Shown: positions 46,474 to 57,760, numbered from the stretch's first letter. The stretch is DNA of 64,000 bases from Akanthomyces muscarius (GCF_028009165.1 NC_079241.1:2170001-2234000), one strand, 5' to 3'. Notes: generated by a model not told the origin, from the sequence alone. Numbers and translations: made by a program.

Positions 46474-47673
46474 ATGGCCTCGCAAGCGCAAGGAGCTCCG
46501 AGCTCCGACAAGAAGAAGCCCAGCCCTCTGCGATCCATCATTGCTGGTTCCACGGCCGGCGCCATTGAAATTGGTACTTTCCGTCTCCGATTGGATTCTG
46601 CAGAGACGAAACCGCTGACGCAATCTAGCCATCACATATCCCGCCGAGTGTACGTTGGAGCTCTTTCTACGGAGCGACGAACTTGCGATCGAATTCTCTC
46701 ACGATGCATCGTCACCGCCAAGGAGGCGGGAAATAGCATGCTAATACTCGTTTTACAGTCGCCAAGACCCGGTCGCAATTGAACCGCCGTCTGGCAGAGG
46801 GACAGAAGCTGCCGTGGCCGCCGTTTGGCAAGCAGTGGTATGCGGGATGCACGACGCTGATTATCGGCAACTCTGCCAAGGCTGGCATCCGTATGTTGCT
46901 TACTACAGTGCGGCAAAACAGCGTACGCGCAATGCTAACCCTCCGCGTGTAGGATTCGTTGCCTTTGATCAGTACAAGGCCCTTCTCGCCGACGAGAATG
47001 GCAAGCTCAGCGGCCCACGCACCGTCCTCGCCGGCTTCGGCGCGGGCATTACAGAATCCCTCCTCGCCGTCACGCCGACCGAGAGCATCAAGACGACACT
47101 GTAAGTCTGGGCTACACAATGTGACCCGGTTACATACGGCGTGCCACATCTAACACCCTTTCCCTTGGCAGCATCGACGACCGCAAGTCGGCCAAGCCCC
47201 GCCTGCGCGGCTTCCTCCACGCCGTGCCCATCATCGCCCGCGAGCGCGGCATCCGCGGCTTCTTCCAGGGCTTCGTGCCGACGACGCTGCGCCAGTCGGC
47301 CAACAGCGCGACGCGCTTCGGCTCCTACACCTTCTTCAAGCAAATCGCCGAGTCGTACACGGCGCCCGGCGAGAAGCTCGGCACCGCCGGCACCTTTGGC
47401 ATCGGCGGCCTCGCCGGCCTCGTCACCGTCTTCGTCACCCAGCCCCTCGACACCCTCAAGACGCGCATGCAGAGCCCCGAGGCCAAGCAGACGTACGGCA
47501 ACACGCTGCGCTGCGCCGGCATGATCCTCAAGAACGAGGGCATCCGCACGTTCTGGAGCGGCGCGGTGCCACGCCTGGTGCGCCTGGTGCTGAGCGGCGG
47601 CATTGTGTTCACCATGTACGAGAAGAGCATGGAGCTCATGAATAAGCTGGATCCGGAGATGAAGTATCTGTAA
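46474..47673 (+). CDS. mitochondrial tricarboxylate (citrate) carrier
   Basis: Exons 46474-46573, 46629-46649, 46759-46890, 46953-47100 and 47172-47673 give 300 residues. Exon 2 is only 21 nt, but it is required: it supplies ITYPAE of the first carrier signature. The three Px[DE]xx[KR] signatures are YPAEFAKTR, TPTESIKTT and QPLDTLKTR, one per repeat. RQSANSATRFGSYTFFKQ matches citrate carriers. The protein exchanges citrate/isocitrate for malate across the inner mitochondrial membrane and supplies acetyl units for lipid synthesis. Length and intron density fit the family. Confidence 0.95.
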
Positions 47674-47880
47674 AAGCAAAGGCAAGCACGTGGAAACAAA
47701 AGCGAATCGTAATAGATTTTTGGTATTATTGTTTTTTTGGAAGCCATTCATGTCGTCAGGCTATTGTTACAGATATAGTACAGATATTATCCCAGTGTTT
47801 TCTCTACATGACTGTCTTCTTTCCCAAATCCTAGGCGCCGATGAATGCAAAAATGAAGTGTAAAGAGGTCGTGCCGAGGG

Positions 47881-48376
47881 TTATTGCAGGCGAATCATGC
47901 CCGACAGTCGCTTGCCGAGCCGTCCGAACCAGGAGCGGTTCGGCGCCTCTTCGATTTCGCGCACCAAGTCGTCAAAGTACGTCGGCTGGCTCTTGGGATG
48001 CAGCATCGGTCCTTGCAGCTTGTACTGTAGCAGACGGGTCAGCAAGTTTGAGCCATTCGATGGCGGTTTTGGTTCTGCGCATACCCTGTCCTTGAACTTG
48101 TCCTGCACCAGGAACTGCAGCGCTCTCGCTTTCAGAATCTCCTGCCGCTCCATGGCCGGCTTGTAGCTCTGGAACCGCGCATCTACAGTCTTGCCGAGCA
48201 CGTCCTGGAGCTGGTAGTCGGGTCGCAGGTCCTGTTTGGGCCATTTCGCAAAGACATCGGAGTAGATGCGGCGCTGTGAGGAAGCACGGGAAAAGTTAGC
48301 ACGGCTCGGTCGCAATCCGTTGTGGTTGAGGAGCATGAGGCTCTCCGGTACGTACAGCAAGTGATCGCGTCGCCAT
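47881..48376 (-). CDS. small mitochondrial-type protein, possibly CBP6/UQCC2-like assembly factor
   Basis: Exons 48376-48356 (21 nt), 48273-48085 and 48024-47881 give 117 residues. The 21-nt first exon encodes MATRSLA. It is followed by a canonical intron with GTACGT, a GCTAAC branch site and CACAG. The body has RRIYSDVFAKWPKQDLRPDYQLQDVL and ends with the conserved-looking DLVREIEEAPNRSWFGRLGKRLSGMI. Size, basic charge and the xxWPxDxLR pattern suggest the CBP6/UQCC2 family that helps cytochrome b synthesis at the mitoribosome, but this is only a likeness by eye. The gene is divergent from the Bsd2-like gene and convergent with the citrate carrier. Confidence 0.7.
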
Positions 48377-48938
48377 GGTCACAGTCTTTGGTTTGGCGTC
48401 CTGCTGAAGCGCAATGCGTCTCCGAATTCCTGTTAGCGGGAGAATCTCGTACAATTAATCAGACATGCGACAGTACGGTGCCACGCTAAGATATTCACAC
48501 TGTTAAGAGTGCATTGTTTATAGCGGCCGCCACACAGTGCGCAGCTGTGGGCCTGAGGCAGAAAGGAGACCCTCCGTGACTTACGTCGCCTCTGCCAACG
48601 CCGCTGGAGTCAAAGGCCGCTCCGCAATCAGGTGGCGCTGCTCACGAGTACGAGTGCTGCACAGCCTGCGGCCCTGAATAATGCTCATCTCTCTCCCTAT
48701 CCCTTGTATCTCTCAGCGATCCTTTGTCGTGATCTTGCGTCTCTGCGCTCGATTTTTCTTTGACGCTTTTTTTTTCTTCCTGTCTGTCAACCTGACGCTA
48801 TAGATTCATCCTCGCTCCCTGTTTTTCCTTTCTCGCGTCCTCGAGTGTCGTCACCCGACCGTTGACGCTACCTACATACCTACGGACCTCGTTACCGCCC
48901 CCACGAGAATCAACAAGACACACACACACGCGACCATC
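48377..48938. promoter_or_regulatory. divergent promoter, CBP6-like / Bsd2-like genes
   Basis: 562 bp between divergent starts. The half nearest the Bsd2-like gene is strongly pyrimidine-rich on the plus strand, as in leaders of constitutive fungal genes. No gene lies within. Confidence 0.5.
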
Positions 48939-50033
48939 ATGGCTGGCCGATACGAGCGAGTACGTCGAGAGTCGGACGCGGCTCCGCGAGTGCCATTCAT
49001 TAACGTACTCCAACAGGTCAACGTCCAGGACGAGGACGATTCGCATCCACAGCAGGGCCTCGGCCAACCCGTTCCCAGCTCGCCGCCGCCATCTTTTCGC
49101 TCACGGGCATCATCCCGCACGAGACAGAACCAAGTCGACCAGGATCTCGCCGATGCATTCGATAGCGACGATGAAAGCGAGGACGAAAGCGACGATAGGC
49201 AGCGATTAGTGCGCCAGACGGCGGCGACCCCGGCGACGACGGCCAGCGGGAGCACGTCGCCCACGCCTGCACCATATACACCGCCGTCAACAACATCCGT
49301 AGCATCCGCGGCGACACGAGGACGAGTCGTTGGCGGCGGCGTTGGCACCGACGGCGTGTTTGCCAACATGTCGGCGCGGCCGGAGCGCGAGGCTGCCGCC
49401 GAAAAAGAAGAGATGCCACCGGTATGTCACAGATAATTTGCCATTTCTTCACATGTGCCCATAGCTAACACTTTTATCCAGACATATGAACAAGCCGCAG
49501 CGGACTCTGCACCACCATACTGGGAGACGACGATTCTGGCCCCCGGCCTCGGGGGTCTCGACGAAGTATATGTGGACGGCATGCCCGTGGGCTCCGTCTT
49601 TTCCTTTATCTGGAACGGCATGATCTCGACCTCCTTCCAGCTCGTTGGCTTTCTCCTGACCTACCTCTTGCACTCAACGCACGCGGCCAAGAACGGCTCC
49701 CGCGCCGGCCTCGGCATCACGCTCATCCAGTACGGCTTCTACATGAAGGGCGGCGTTGACGGCGAGCCCCCCGCGATGAGCGGGCCCGACGGCTACGCCG
49801 AGCCCCAGGACCCCAACTCTCACGACTTCCAGCCCGGCGATGTCACGGGCGGCGGCGGCGGCGTCGACTTTTCCGGCGGCGAGTGGATGTCGTACGTGCT
49901 CATGATTGTCGGCTGGTTCATCCTCATCAAGAGTGTCGCCGACTTCTTGCAAGCCCGCCGCCATGAGCAGCTCGTGATGCAGAGCCCAGACCGTGGTGTG
50001 CCCGTCGTTGTCGAGGGCGAGGCGGCGGTTTAG
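48939..50033 (+). CDS. Bsd2/Ndfip-like membrane adaptor for a NEDD4/Rsp5 ubiquitin ligase
   Basis: Exons 48939-49421 and 49482-50033 (60-nt intron) give 344 residues. The first 160 residues are acidic, Ser/Pro-rich and disordered. A PY motif (APPYWE) follows at about residue 172. Three hydrophobic segments come next: VFSFIWNGMISTSFQLVGFLLTYLL, GLGITLIQYGFYM and WMSYVLMIVGWFILIKSVADFL. This is the NEDD4_Bsd2 domain order. In yeast, Bsd2 recruits Rsp5 to sort metal transporters and other cargo to the vacuole. A similar endosomal/Golgi adaptor role is expected here. The Gly-rich loop (VTGGGGGVDFSGGEW) between segments two and three is species-specific. Confidence 0.93.
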
Positions 50034-50668
50034 GGGTGAGGCAGCACAGACGTCCTTTTGAAATATATATATATATATATATATACATGGGTCTGTCCCT
50101 GACGATGCGTTGGTTATTGATAAGAGCATTGGGCTGGCGTTTTTTTGCGTTTTATCGTATTTTCACTGTCTTTCTCTACTTTTCTTTAATTTATCCGTAC
50201 TGCGCGGAGGAGTTGTATTTGGTACATACACGGGACAGGATTATCCAGCACGCTTCGGCGTTGACGCGCGACTCGCGAATACATTTCACAGCATACAAAG
50301 CAATATTTTTACATCTCGACCGCGTTCATGATTTAGGAGGAAGAACTCATCCCACTTTAGTGACGCACACACTCGTGCTAAAAGTAGGACTCGCCCTTTG
50401 AAGGTTCTACTGCGTTTCAATGTGGCCTTGTGGGCGATCCGAATCCCGCACTTCTCGAGGACGATGATGACCTGAGAACGACGAGGACATCGACCTGGAT
50501 GGCCTCTACTGGTGAAGTCCACCGCCAAGAACGACTGCACGAGTCTAAAGACGAACGTGCATGTCTTCGTTGGCGTATAGGATATCAGCCGCTTTTTTTT
50601 TTCTTTTTCTTTTTTTCTTCCCATTCGAGTCGACCAGTGTCTGAATAAAGCTTTCCCTGTATAAAGTT
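50034..50668. other. 3' flank of the Bsd2-like gene, no gene seen
   Basis: 635 bp that include an (AT)11 run and long T runs near 50588-50612. Open frames have no domain. Confidence 0.4.
50063..50084. repeat. (AT)11 microsatellite
   Basis: An uninterrupted AT dinucleotide run in the probable 3' UTR of the Bsd2-like gene. Confidence 0.9.
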
Positions 50669-51540
50669 TCAGCACATCAAGCACAAGGTTGGTGATGTGT
50701 CAGCGCGTGAGCTCCCATTCAGAGTGTAGGGAATCTCAAAGCTCGGAGCGCGATGACTGTGATCTACCGCGTCAAGGCCCTCGACTGGGTTGTAGCAATG
50801 CACGTCGCTTCCAAACGGCTTCTTCGGCACATCTTCTGAAGCGCCACGGCACATGAACCTGTCACCAGGCCAGCCACGCGGAAAAGGATACTAGTCAAAC
50901 GTCTCCGGAAACGTTCAGAGCATGGGCGTCTGATACAACGAGTTCCCTACGTAGACGCCGTGCGCAGCAGGCGTGAGCGTCATGCGCCTCAGGGACGGGA
51001 AGCGCGCCGCTGTCCGTATCTCAGTGCCTCAATGTCGGGAACAGCCTCCAGCACGGCGTCTTACTCTTTGATAAGCTTCCTGTGGTATTGCTAGCAATGT
51101 TCGAGGCTCATCGTGTCGTCTGATACCTTGTTTCCGGTCCTTCCTCAGCAACGTTGAACCGCCACATCAGTGTAGCTCTCCTGCCTCTTTGGAACCATGC
51201 CGGGCAATCCTCAGGTATGTGTTGGGCACGAAGCGGCCCCTGGCCGAGGCTGAGCTGTAATCAGTATCGATGAGCCGCGTATCGTCCCAGACAATTTCGG
51301 TGACACGGTGCCGAAAGTCCTCACGGTCGGCGACGGCACGAAAGACTTGGATGTTCAACGGGTTGGCTGAAAGAAAAATCGATCAAGCCTTGGAATCACA
51401 ATCTTCTGAATAGCTTTGCTTGCTGCTCGGAGGCGCCTCGATGTCGCTGTTTGTTCGATACGACGTGACCTCATCCAGCAACTCCCTCGGAAGCTGAAGC
51501 AATAAACATGGAGCATTTTGGCCAAGATTGGACGGCATCC
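50669..51540 (-). pseudogene. F-box protein pseudogene
   Basis: From the ATG at 51540 the minus strand encodes an F-box start, LLQLPRELLDEVTSY. The next segment, LRAASKAIQKIVIPRLDRFFF, is in another frame. NIQVFRAVADREDFRHRVTEIVWDDTRL is in a third. Further down, near 50980-50900, comes MTLTPAAHGVYVGN and then SLYQTPM, a pattern common in fungal F-box proteins with a degenerate leucine-rich tail. At least three frame changes and internal stops rule out a working product. The original protein would have been an SCF-type substrate adaptor. Confidence 0.65.
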
Positions 51541-52228
51541 TTTTTGTAGTAGTCGATGTTGTGGTTGCAGAAGAATCATATACGATTTGAAGGAGAATTT
51601 GTATTGCTGCCCATTTAGGTATGTCGATTTTCTGCCGTGGAGTCGTTACGTTGGGGAGCACTCGAACGGGGAAAACACAAAATTGTTGGTTCTGTGGTCC
51701 TCTCTGGCCCGCCTTGGAAATCAGGCTTTGGCAGGTATCAAGTTACACAATACAGCTAGCGAGCTATTAAGTCGGCATTACTTCGAAGAGCATAGCATTG
51801 TCGTCATAAGTTATAGAGACACTGCATATTAGATGCTTGTAGAATCCCACTGCTCGAATTACAACGGTTTCACATTTTAGCCTTGTAGGCATAGATGCGT
51901 ATTCTGCGGAGAAACGGCAAGAAATGAAATAGTTAATGGTATTGCCGTGAGTATGGCCAAGCACGGTGAGTCTGTCACAGGTACATGAAAAAGCATTATA
52001 GCAACTTTCATCGTGCCCGGGACTGCTATGCAGTTGTAGACCACTGGTCGAGCGCAGAGTGGTTATCTTTGGTATCATAATTAGACAGGTAACTGCTATG
52101 CTAGCAAAATGCTCAATTTCGCATATGACGACAATCTAGTTCTTCAATAAATAATGCAATTGCCCATAAGGTATATCCAGCACCCGACATTCCGAAAAGG
52201 ACCTTCAACACTGGTCACACGTGGAATT
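51541..52228. other. intergenic region, no gene seen
   Basis: 688 bp, AT-richer, between the F-box relic and the SLATT gene. No frame has a recognisable domain. Confidence 0.4.
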
Positions 52229-53389
52229 CTATTTGGTGTCGACAAGCGTCTTGGTCGATGATTCACGTTTGGGAAAAGAGGCAGCGCTAGCCGGGCTCTC
52301 ATCAGGATCCTGCGAGACGTAGCTTGGCAAGGCCTGGACGGGGGCAGGACGAGAAGGCGCGGCAGCGTCGGCAGCGGCCTTGTCCTTATCGGCGGCCTTG
52401 TTGTCGGCTGCAGCCTTGGGGGTCTCGGTGGCTGGCGTCGCAGCTGGAGCAGTAGCATCGGCAGCGGGTGCATCATCAGCAGGCTTGGTCTGGGCAGCAG
52501 GTTCGGCATCCTCGGGAGCGGGAGCAGCAGCGGGAGCAGTGTCGGCCCTCTTGGGACCATCAGCGCCCTTATCACTGTTGGTATCCGATTTGGCCTTGGA
52601 CGGCTCGGGAGCCTTGCTGGCCGGGCTGGCATCCGGATCGGCCGCTGGCGCTGGAGGCGGAGCAGCGCCGGCGGCAAAGTCGGGTGGCGCCACGGCCGCC
52701 GGTGCCGGCGCCGGAGGGGCGCCTCCTGCCTTACGCAAGCCCGCGCTGTAGGAGTCGCCGCCGCCGTTGGCGTTGTACATGTCCGGGTCGTTCATGGTGT
52801 TATTCTTGACGGCCTTGTCGTAGAGGCGGGTGAGGCGCGCGACCTCGCCGCGGACGGTGACCTGGTCGTCGGTGTCGATGGCGCCGTAGCCATGGGCGCC
52901 CTGGCTGATGCCGTACCACATGACGGCCGAGTTTTCGATCTCGTCGACGACGCGCGACAGGTCGTCGCGGAACATGCGGGCGCGCATCGGCTGGCCCCGA
53001 GACTTTAAGAATGCGACGACGCCGGCAATGACGGTGTTGAGCGCGCCAAATATCGTGATGAGGACGCGGCTGCTGTCGCTGGCACCGAGGCCCGTCAGCG
53101 CGGCGCCGAGGACGACTTGTGAAAGCAGCAGCGTGTTGACAAGTGTCGCGGTAAACATGTACGTGCAGCTCTGGCCCTGGCGGCGCGCCACGGCCCGGAC
53201 GTACAGCGACTGCGGGTGCGCCCGGTGTGCTTCCTCGTGCGGGTGGTTGAGCGGTCTTACGCCGACGAGGTTGCAGAACTGGTCGTGGTGGTCGACATTC
53301 TCACCGCCACCGTTGGCGGTGGCAGCGTACGATCCCGGGCCGGGGATGAGCGGCTGGCGTTCTTCATCGTCCATGGCCCGGAAGCTCAT
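52229..53389 (-). CDS. fungal SLATT-domain membrane protein
   Basis: Intronless frame, 386 residues from the ATG at 53389 (MSFRAMDDEERQPLIPG, good context). The same frame is open to 53590 with further ATGs at 53524 and 53590. Those upstream residues look like leader, but a longer product (453 residues) is possible. Two adjacent membrane helices, YMFTATLVNTLLLSQVVLGAALTGLG and RVLITIFGALNTVIAGVVAFLKS, are followed by GQPMRARMFRDDLSRVVDEIE. This matches the fungal SLATT family. The last 170 residues are Ala/Pro/Asp/Lys low-complexity. In bacteria SLATT domains are predicted pore-forming effectors in conflict systems; the role in fungi is unknown. Confidence 0.85.
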   Translation of the reverse strand: MSFRAMDDEERQPLIPGPGSYAATANGGGENVDHHDQFCNLVGVRPLNHPHEEAHRAHPQSLYVRAVARRQGQSCTYMFTATLVNTLLLSQVVLGAALTGLGASDSSRVLITIFGALNTVIAGVVAFLKSRGQPMRARMFRDDLSRVVDEIENSAVMWYGISQGAHGYGAIDTDDQVTVRGEVARLTRLYDKAVKNNTMNDPDMYNANGGGDSYSAGLRKAGGAPPAPAPAAVAPPDFAAGAAPPPAPAADPDASPASKAPEPSKAKSDTNSDKGADGPKRADTAPAAAPAPEDAEPAAQTKPADDAPAADATAPAATPATETPKAAADNKAADKDKAAADAAAPSRPAPVQALPSYVSQDPDESPASAASFPKRESSTKTLVDTK

Positions 53390-54424
53390 GTTGGCGCTGG
53401 GTTGCTTGTGTTGCTGCTTCAAGGACAGAGGCTTTTGAAAGGGAGCTTGGCGACGGCGTTGGTCCCGCGAGACCCCTAGGGCCTGATAATGACGATTCGA
53501 CGGTGCGGAGCTAGTCGCTGGCATGGAGGGCTCTAATAGTTCGCGCGTCTGGCTTTCTCCTCCCTCGTTCTTTCTGCTGGCAACGGCCACGGGCGGCTTG
53601 TGTTGTGTTGGTCAGGAAGGAGAGGGCGTTCTCTGGCCGGCTCACCCCGACGGGGGGGGGGAAGCAGCACCGTGCCATCGGGGTTCCTCCCAGCGGTAAA
53701 GGCGTGCTAGCACAGGCTCCCTGGTCTCGATGTTAGCCTCTTTTCTCCTCGGTGGAGGCCTGGCCATGGCTGACCTGTCAGTCTAAGACATGGTTGGAAA
53801 TTAGCAGCGGTAGCGGCGCACCGGCGGTGGGGATGGACCGGCGAGAGCTGTCGAGCTGTTTGGATCGGAGAGGTTGCGGCAGCATGGACGGTCAGTGCAG
53901 TGTCTCGGAAGACGGGATGATGGTGAGGGGCAAGCGCATTGCACTCGCAAGTTGGGTGCGAAATTGAAAGTAGGTGGTCACGCATTGGATGAAGGAGCTG
54001 GAAATGTGTTGCAGCAAAAGGCCTGAAAGCTAGTGTGGAGCTGTAACTCGACAAATGTCCCCGCGCAAGCTTGGCCGGTGGCACAACCTACCAAGTACAG
54101 CTGAACAACGCCATGTTTGATAATTATCCCTGCATTTGGCGCTGTTATCTGCACGACTTTGATCCTCTGTATCAGCTGTTGCTACCAACACAATAGCCGG
54201 CGATCCAGATCACACTGCGTCATGTCGTTCCTTCCGCCTTGTCCTCTGCTAGTCTCACTACTTCCAGTAAGCCCAGATAGTAAGCTGTTATTCTGGACAG
54301 GACGTGGGGCTATTGGCTTAAAACCCAAGCAATTTAAGGCATAATTAAGCGTACACACTCTGGTGACTTTTGGCTTAATCGTCTTGATGTCCCCGAGAAA
54401 ACTGCGTTGAGGGCTCTTGCACTA
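53390..54424. other. upstream region of the SLATT gene
   Basis: About 1 kb, containing the leader/promoter of the SLATT gene. Apart from the possible N-terminal extension of that gene there is no supported gene. Confidence 0.4.
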
Positions 54425-54908
54425 GCCATTGACCTAGCGACAGGCGATTTAGTCCTGCATATCGCTGCTGCATTCATAGGCGAGCCGCTTGCTATGTAGC
54501 AAGTTATTCGCCAGACAGATCAGAGATGTTGCCGCCCGGAGTGGTGTACAAAGAGCCACAACATTTTTGTATCGTGCATTCTGCTTCGACTGGTCGCGCG
54601 ACTACCTGGACAATACAAACCCCCCCTTAAGTAACAATGATGCTGCTTTGCCCGAGTTTGAGTGGGGCAAACTTGTGTGTGATAACAATGACTGTGGCAA
54701 ACGTCTTGCATTTCTACTGCTGCCGAGCAAAGCGGGACACACTGCTGCTGATGCGGCTCGCTTGGCGGGCTATACTGATATGGCCGTTTGGCTGGAAAAT
54801 ATTGTCCTGTTACTGGACACTGACGGTGAATTTAAGCCTCTTCGAGACATTCCAGAGGTGGTTGAAGAAGCTGGCTGGGAGCATGGCGAAAACAGTCTTT
54901 ACAGGTGA
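54425..54908 (+). pseudogene. ankyrin-like remnant or short unknown gene
   Basis: The frame 54489-54908 encodes 139 residues without known start context. Its middle, GHTAADAARLAGYTDMAVWLENI, has the look of an ankyrin unit. Just upstream in another frame, after about 54425, is GDLVLHIAAAF, which resembles the start of another unit, with a stop codon in between. It is best read as a decayed ankyrin-repeat gene. A short expressed gene cannot be excluded. Confidence 0.35.
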
Positions 54909-55940
54909 GTATCGGACAAGTCAATCAAGAACAGCATAGCGAGGGTGAAACTGGGTGTTATCATTCGTGTTTGGTTTATACTCATAGACAACTACAACCA
55001 AGATAAAATGTTTCTAAGTTTATCACTGCTCCCTCAGAGCCAGTTATACATCTCCCCTGCGTTTAGACAAGCCACCTCAATTCCGAGGACACTGTGCAAG
55101 AGCTCATGAGAGAGATGCCGCAGTTGGAAAAGAACAGCATCCCTCAGAGCTGGCTCGTCGTAGAATAAAAAACAAGAAAAGAGCAAAGCTAAACAGATTG
55201 ATTTATGAAACCAAAGGGTCCCTATCATTGATCTAATTCCCTTGCCATGACCCTAATCATGCTTAATTCCGCACCTGCAGACTGGTTGTGAAGTGTCGCG
55301 ATCCACTGAGCGTTTAGTGTGGCGCTTTGCGATGCGGAGCTACTAAGTCTCTATTTTTACTGTCGTGTACATTTATACGAAAGATGTACTGCTGTGTAAT
55401 TGTGTAATCCTGGGCTATGTATTCCGCCTTAGCATTATTGCTAAGAATAAATGTATGCTTTCTAAGAGCATCTTTTTGTAGCCTTTATGCTTGCGAGGTG
55501 CAAGTGACAGCCACAAGTATACAAATGCGGACAAACTGCGGAGGCGCCTGTCACAAGGTAACTAGGTCCCAGAATAACGCCTGTCGCCACTGGAGAGGCC
55601 TCGTCTTGCATCATCCACCAGAACCATCAACACAACGATTATATCGCCCGTAACGATAGCTCTATAGATCAATAGCTGGGTACTTCATCTCAGAAGGCGC
55701 GCCTCGACTGCACTGTCGACTTGCCACACAAGACCAAGATTCTGCAGCTTGTACCTTTTGTTAAGGCACCCCCACCATTGCTTATGAGACATTCAGACCG
55801 TTTTATCCATCAAGTTCCGAGTCCCCCACCAGGCTTTCAAGCTGGCCTCTTTTGCACGATCTACCGGGAGGTTTCTGGGATCAGGCGGTGGTGCTCTTCG
55901 AGCTGCGTTCTCTACTCGTTTGCCGCGACGGAATATCAAG
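54909..55940. other. region upstream of the isoaspartate methyltransferase gene
   Basis: About 1 kb without a supported gene. Short frames on both strands have no domain. The right end is the promoter of the PCMT gene. Confidence 0.4.
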
Positions 55941-56786
55941 ATGGCCTGGCGATGCTCAGGCTCCACTAACAAGGAGCTGATTGAGAACATGTGGAGGCAC
56001 AAGCTCATCAGCGACGCGCGGGTCAAGGAAGCTTTTCTGAAGGTATCTTACTTTGTATGATGCCTCTCTTTTTTCTGCCTACTTACACTAGCTGCAGGTC
56101 GATCGTCGTCATTATGCCCCTGCCCAGCCATACGAAGACTCGCCACAATACATTGGCTACCAAGCTACCATATCTGCCCCTCACATGCACGCCATAGCCC
56201 TGGAGCATCTCATCTCCTTCATGATGCCGTCCGATGCGTCGCCAGCGCCGCGTGCCCTCGATATTGGCTCAGGCTCCGGCTACCTGACCCATGTCATGGC
56301 GGAATTGGTCGGTCCACGTGGGCTGGTTGTCGGCGTCGAGCATATCAATGCACTGCGTGACAAGGGCGAGGCCAACATGCGAAAGAGCGCAGAGGGAAAG
56401 CAGCTTCTCGATACAGGAAAAGTCAAATTTGTTGCGGCGGACGGCCGAAAGGGACTGGACGAGCCAGCACGAAAGGGCGAGGAGGAGCTTGGTACGCAGT
56501 GGGACGCCATTCATGTCGGGGCGTCAGCTAGCGATGTACACGATGAATTAATTCGCCAGCTCAAATCGCCAGGCTGGTAAGTTTTGTCTCGAATATTTTT
56601 TCTCTCTTGAGACGGACGTGGCTAATCATCTACAGCATGTTTATCCCTGTCGAAGACGAACATGATCGTGACTCGCAGTATGTCTGGCGGATCGAAAAAG
56701 ACAAGGATGGCAACATTTCACGACAGAGACTGTTTGGGGTTCGGTATGTGCCGCTTACAGATGCGCCCAAGGAAGAAATCTTTTAA
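55941..56786 (+). CDS. protein-L-isoaspartate O-methyltransferase (PCMT)
   Basis: Exons 55941-56042, 56098-56576 and 56636-56786 (introns 55 and 59 nt) give 243 residues. Characteristic PCMT blocks are STNKELIENMWRHKLI at the start, VDRRHYAP, YIGYQATISAPHMHA, the SAM motif LDIGSGSGYLTHVMA, and KLKSPG-type CMFIPVED before the C-terminus. The enzyme uses S-adenosylmethionine to repair isoaspartyl residues in ageing proteins. It is cytosolic and of normal length. All exon phases are consistent. Confidence 0.95.
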
Positions 56787-57124
56787 TTTAGGACTGGCTT
56801 CAATTGCCTTTATTGTATCACCACAAGAATGGAGTTGATTTTGGTAATGCGTTTCATTATTCGTACGAGATGCCTCTGTACTATTTCAGGAGAAGACTGC
56901 CCGAAGACACCATTGCGCCGTTTTAAATCTATGCGTTGAATCCCAAACCGAGACAAAGGAAACCCAATTAATGCATGCCGAGGTAGCCAGACCGATCCCA
57001 GAGAACCATTCCAGATGGGTAAGTAACAAATTGCGCCAGCTTTTCGCGAAGGAAAGCTCAAAAAGACCATGTAAACGCCAAAGGAAAACATTCACCAGTA
57101 TACTAAACTCCGCAACCAATCCCC
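56787..57124. other. convergent 3' flanks, PCMT and GPI-type protein genes
   Basis: 338 bp between two stop codons of convergent genes. No gene was seen. Confidence 0.5.
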
Positions 57125-57760
57125 TTAGAAGAAAGAGAGAGCAGCGACGACCGCGGCGACACCGGCAGCCAGGGAGACTGAGCTGGCAGACTTGGCAGAA
57201 GCGCGGCTGACGCGAGGCGTGTCGCAGCCACCGGGAGGGCACGAGGGCGATGCGCTGGCGGAGGTGGCGGGGCCGGCAGAGGACGACTTGGGAACAGCAG
57301 CGGTGGAGGAGATGGCAGCCGCCGTTGAGGTCGCAATGGGAAGCTCGGTGCCGCAGCCGTAGGCAGGGCAGCCCTGGCCCGCACCGTCGCTGCCGGTGGT
57401 GGGCTCCGGGATGGTGATGTTCTTGTTGTTGACGGGAGCGGCGGCGTCGGTGGTGATGGCCGGAGGGGCCGGGACGGGAGTCTGCTGAGTGGAGGAGCTG
57501 CTGCCGGGAGCGGGAGCGGGAGGGGCGGGAGCGGGAGGGGCGGGAGCGGGAGCAGGGGCACCGGTGGCCTCGACGGGCGAGGCGCTCTCCTCGGTGCAGC
57601 CCACGGTGATGTACTTTGTGGCGGCGGCGCAGTCGCTGACAGAGGCAGGGCAGCTGGTGACGGTGACGGTGTTGGTCACGGTGACGGGGGCTTGGCGCTC
57701 GGCGATGGAGGCGGAGGCGGCAGAGGCCAGGACGGAGGCGATGACGATGGCGTTGAGCAT
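57125..57760 (-). CDS. secreted, probably GPI-anchored cell-wall protein
   Basis: An intronless frame of 211 residues from the ATG at 57760. The signal peptide is MLNAIVIASVLASAASA. About six Cys occur in two clusters (SCPASVSDC...GCTEE and GCPAYGCG...SCPPGGC). Between them is a Pro/Ala linker with APAPAPPAPAPPAPAP. The C-terminus is a Ser/Ala-rich stretch followed by the hydrophobic tail SVSLAAGVAAVVAALSFF, as for GPI addition. It should be a surface or wall protein; no enzymatic domain is visible. A TATA-like TATTATA lies near 57994. The in-frame extension upstream of the chosen start has no signal-like features. Confidence 0.85.
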   Translation of the reverse strand: MLNAIVIASVLASAASASIAERQAPVTVTNTVTVTSCPASVSDCAAATKYITVGCTEESASPVEATGAPAPAPAPPAPAPPAPAPGSSSSTQQTPVPAPPAITTDAAAPVNNKNITIPEPTTGSDGAGQGCPAYGCGTELPIATSTAAAISSTAAVPKSSSAGPATSASASPSCPPGGCDTPRVSRASAKSASSVSLAAGVAAVVAALSFF

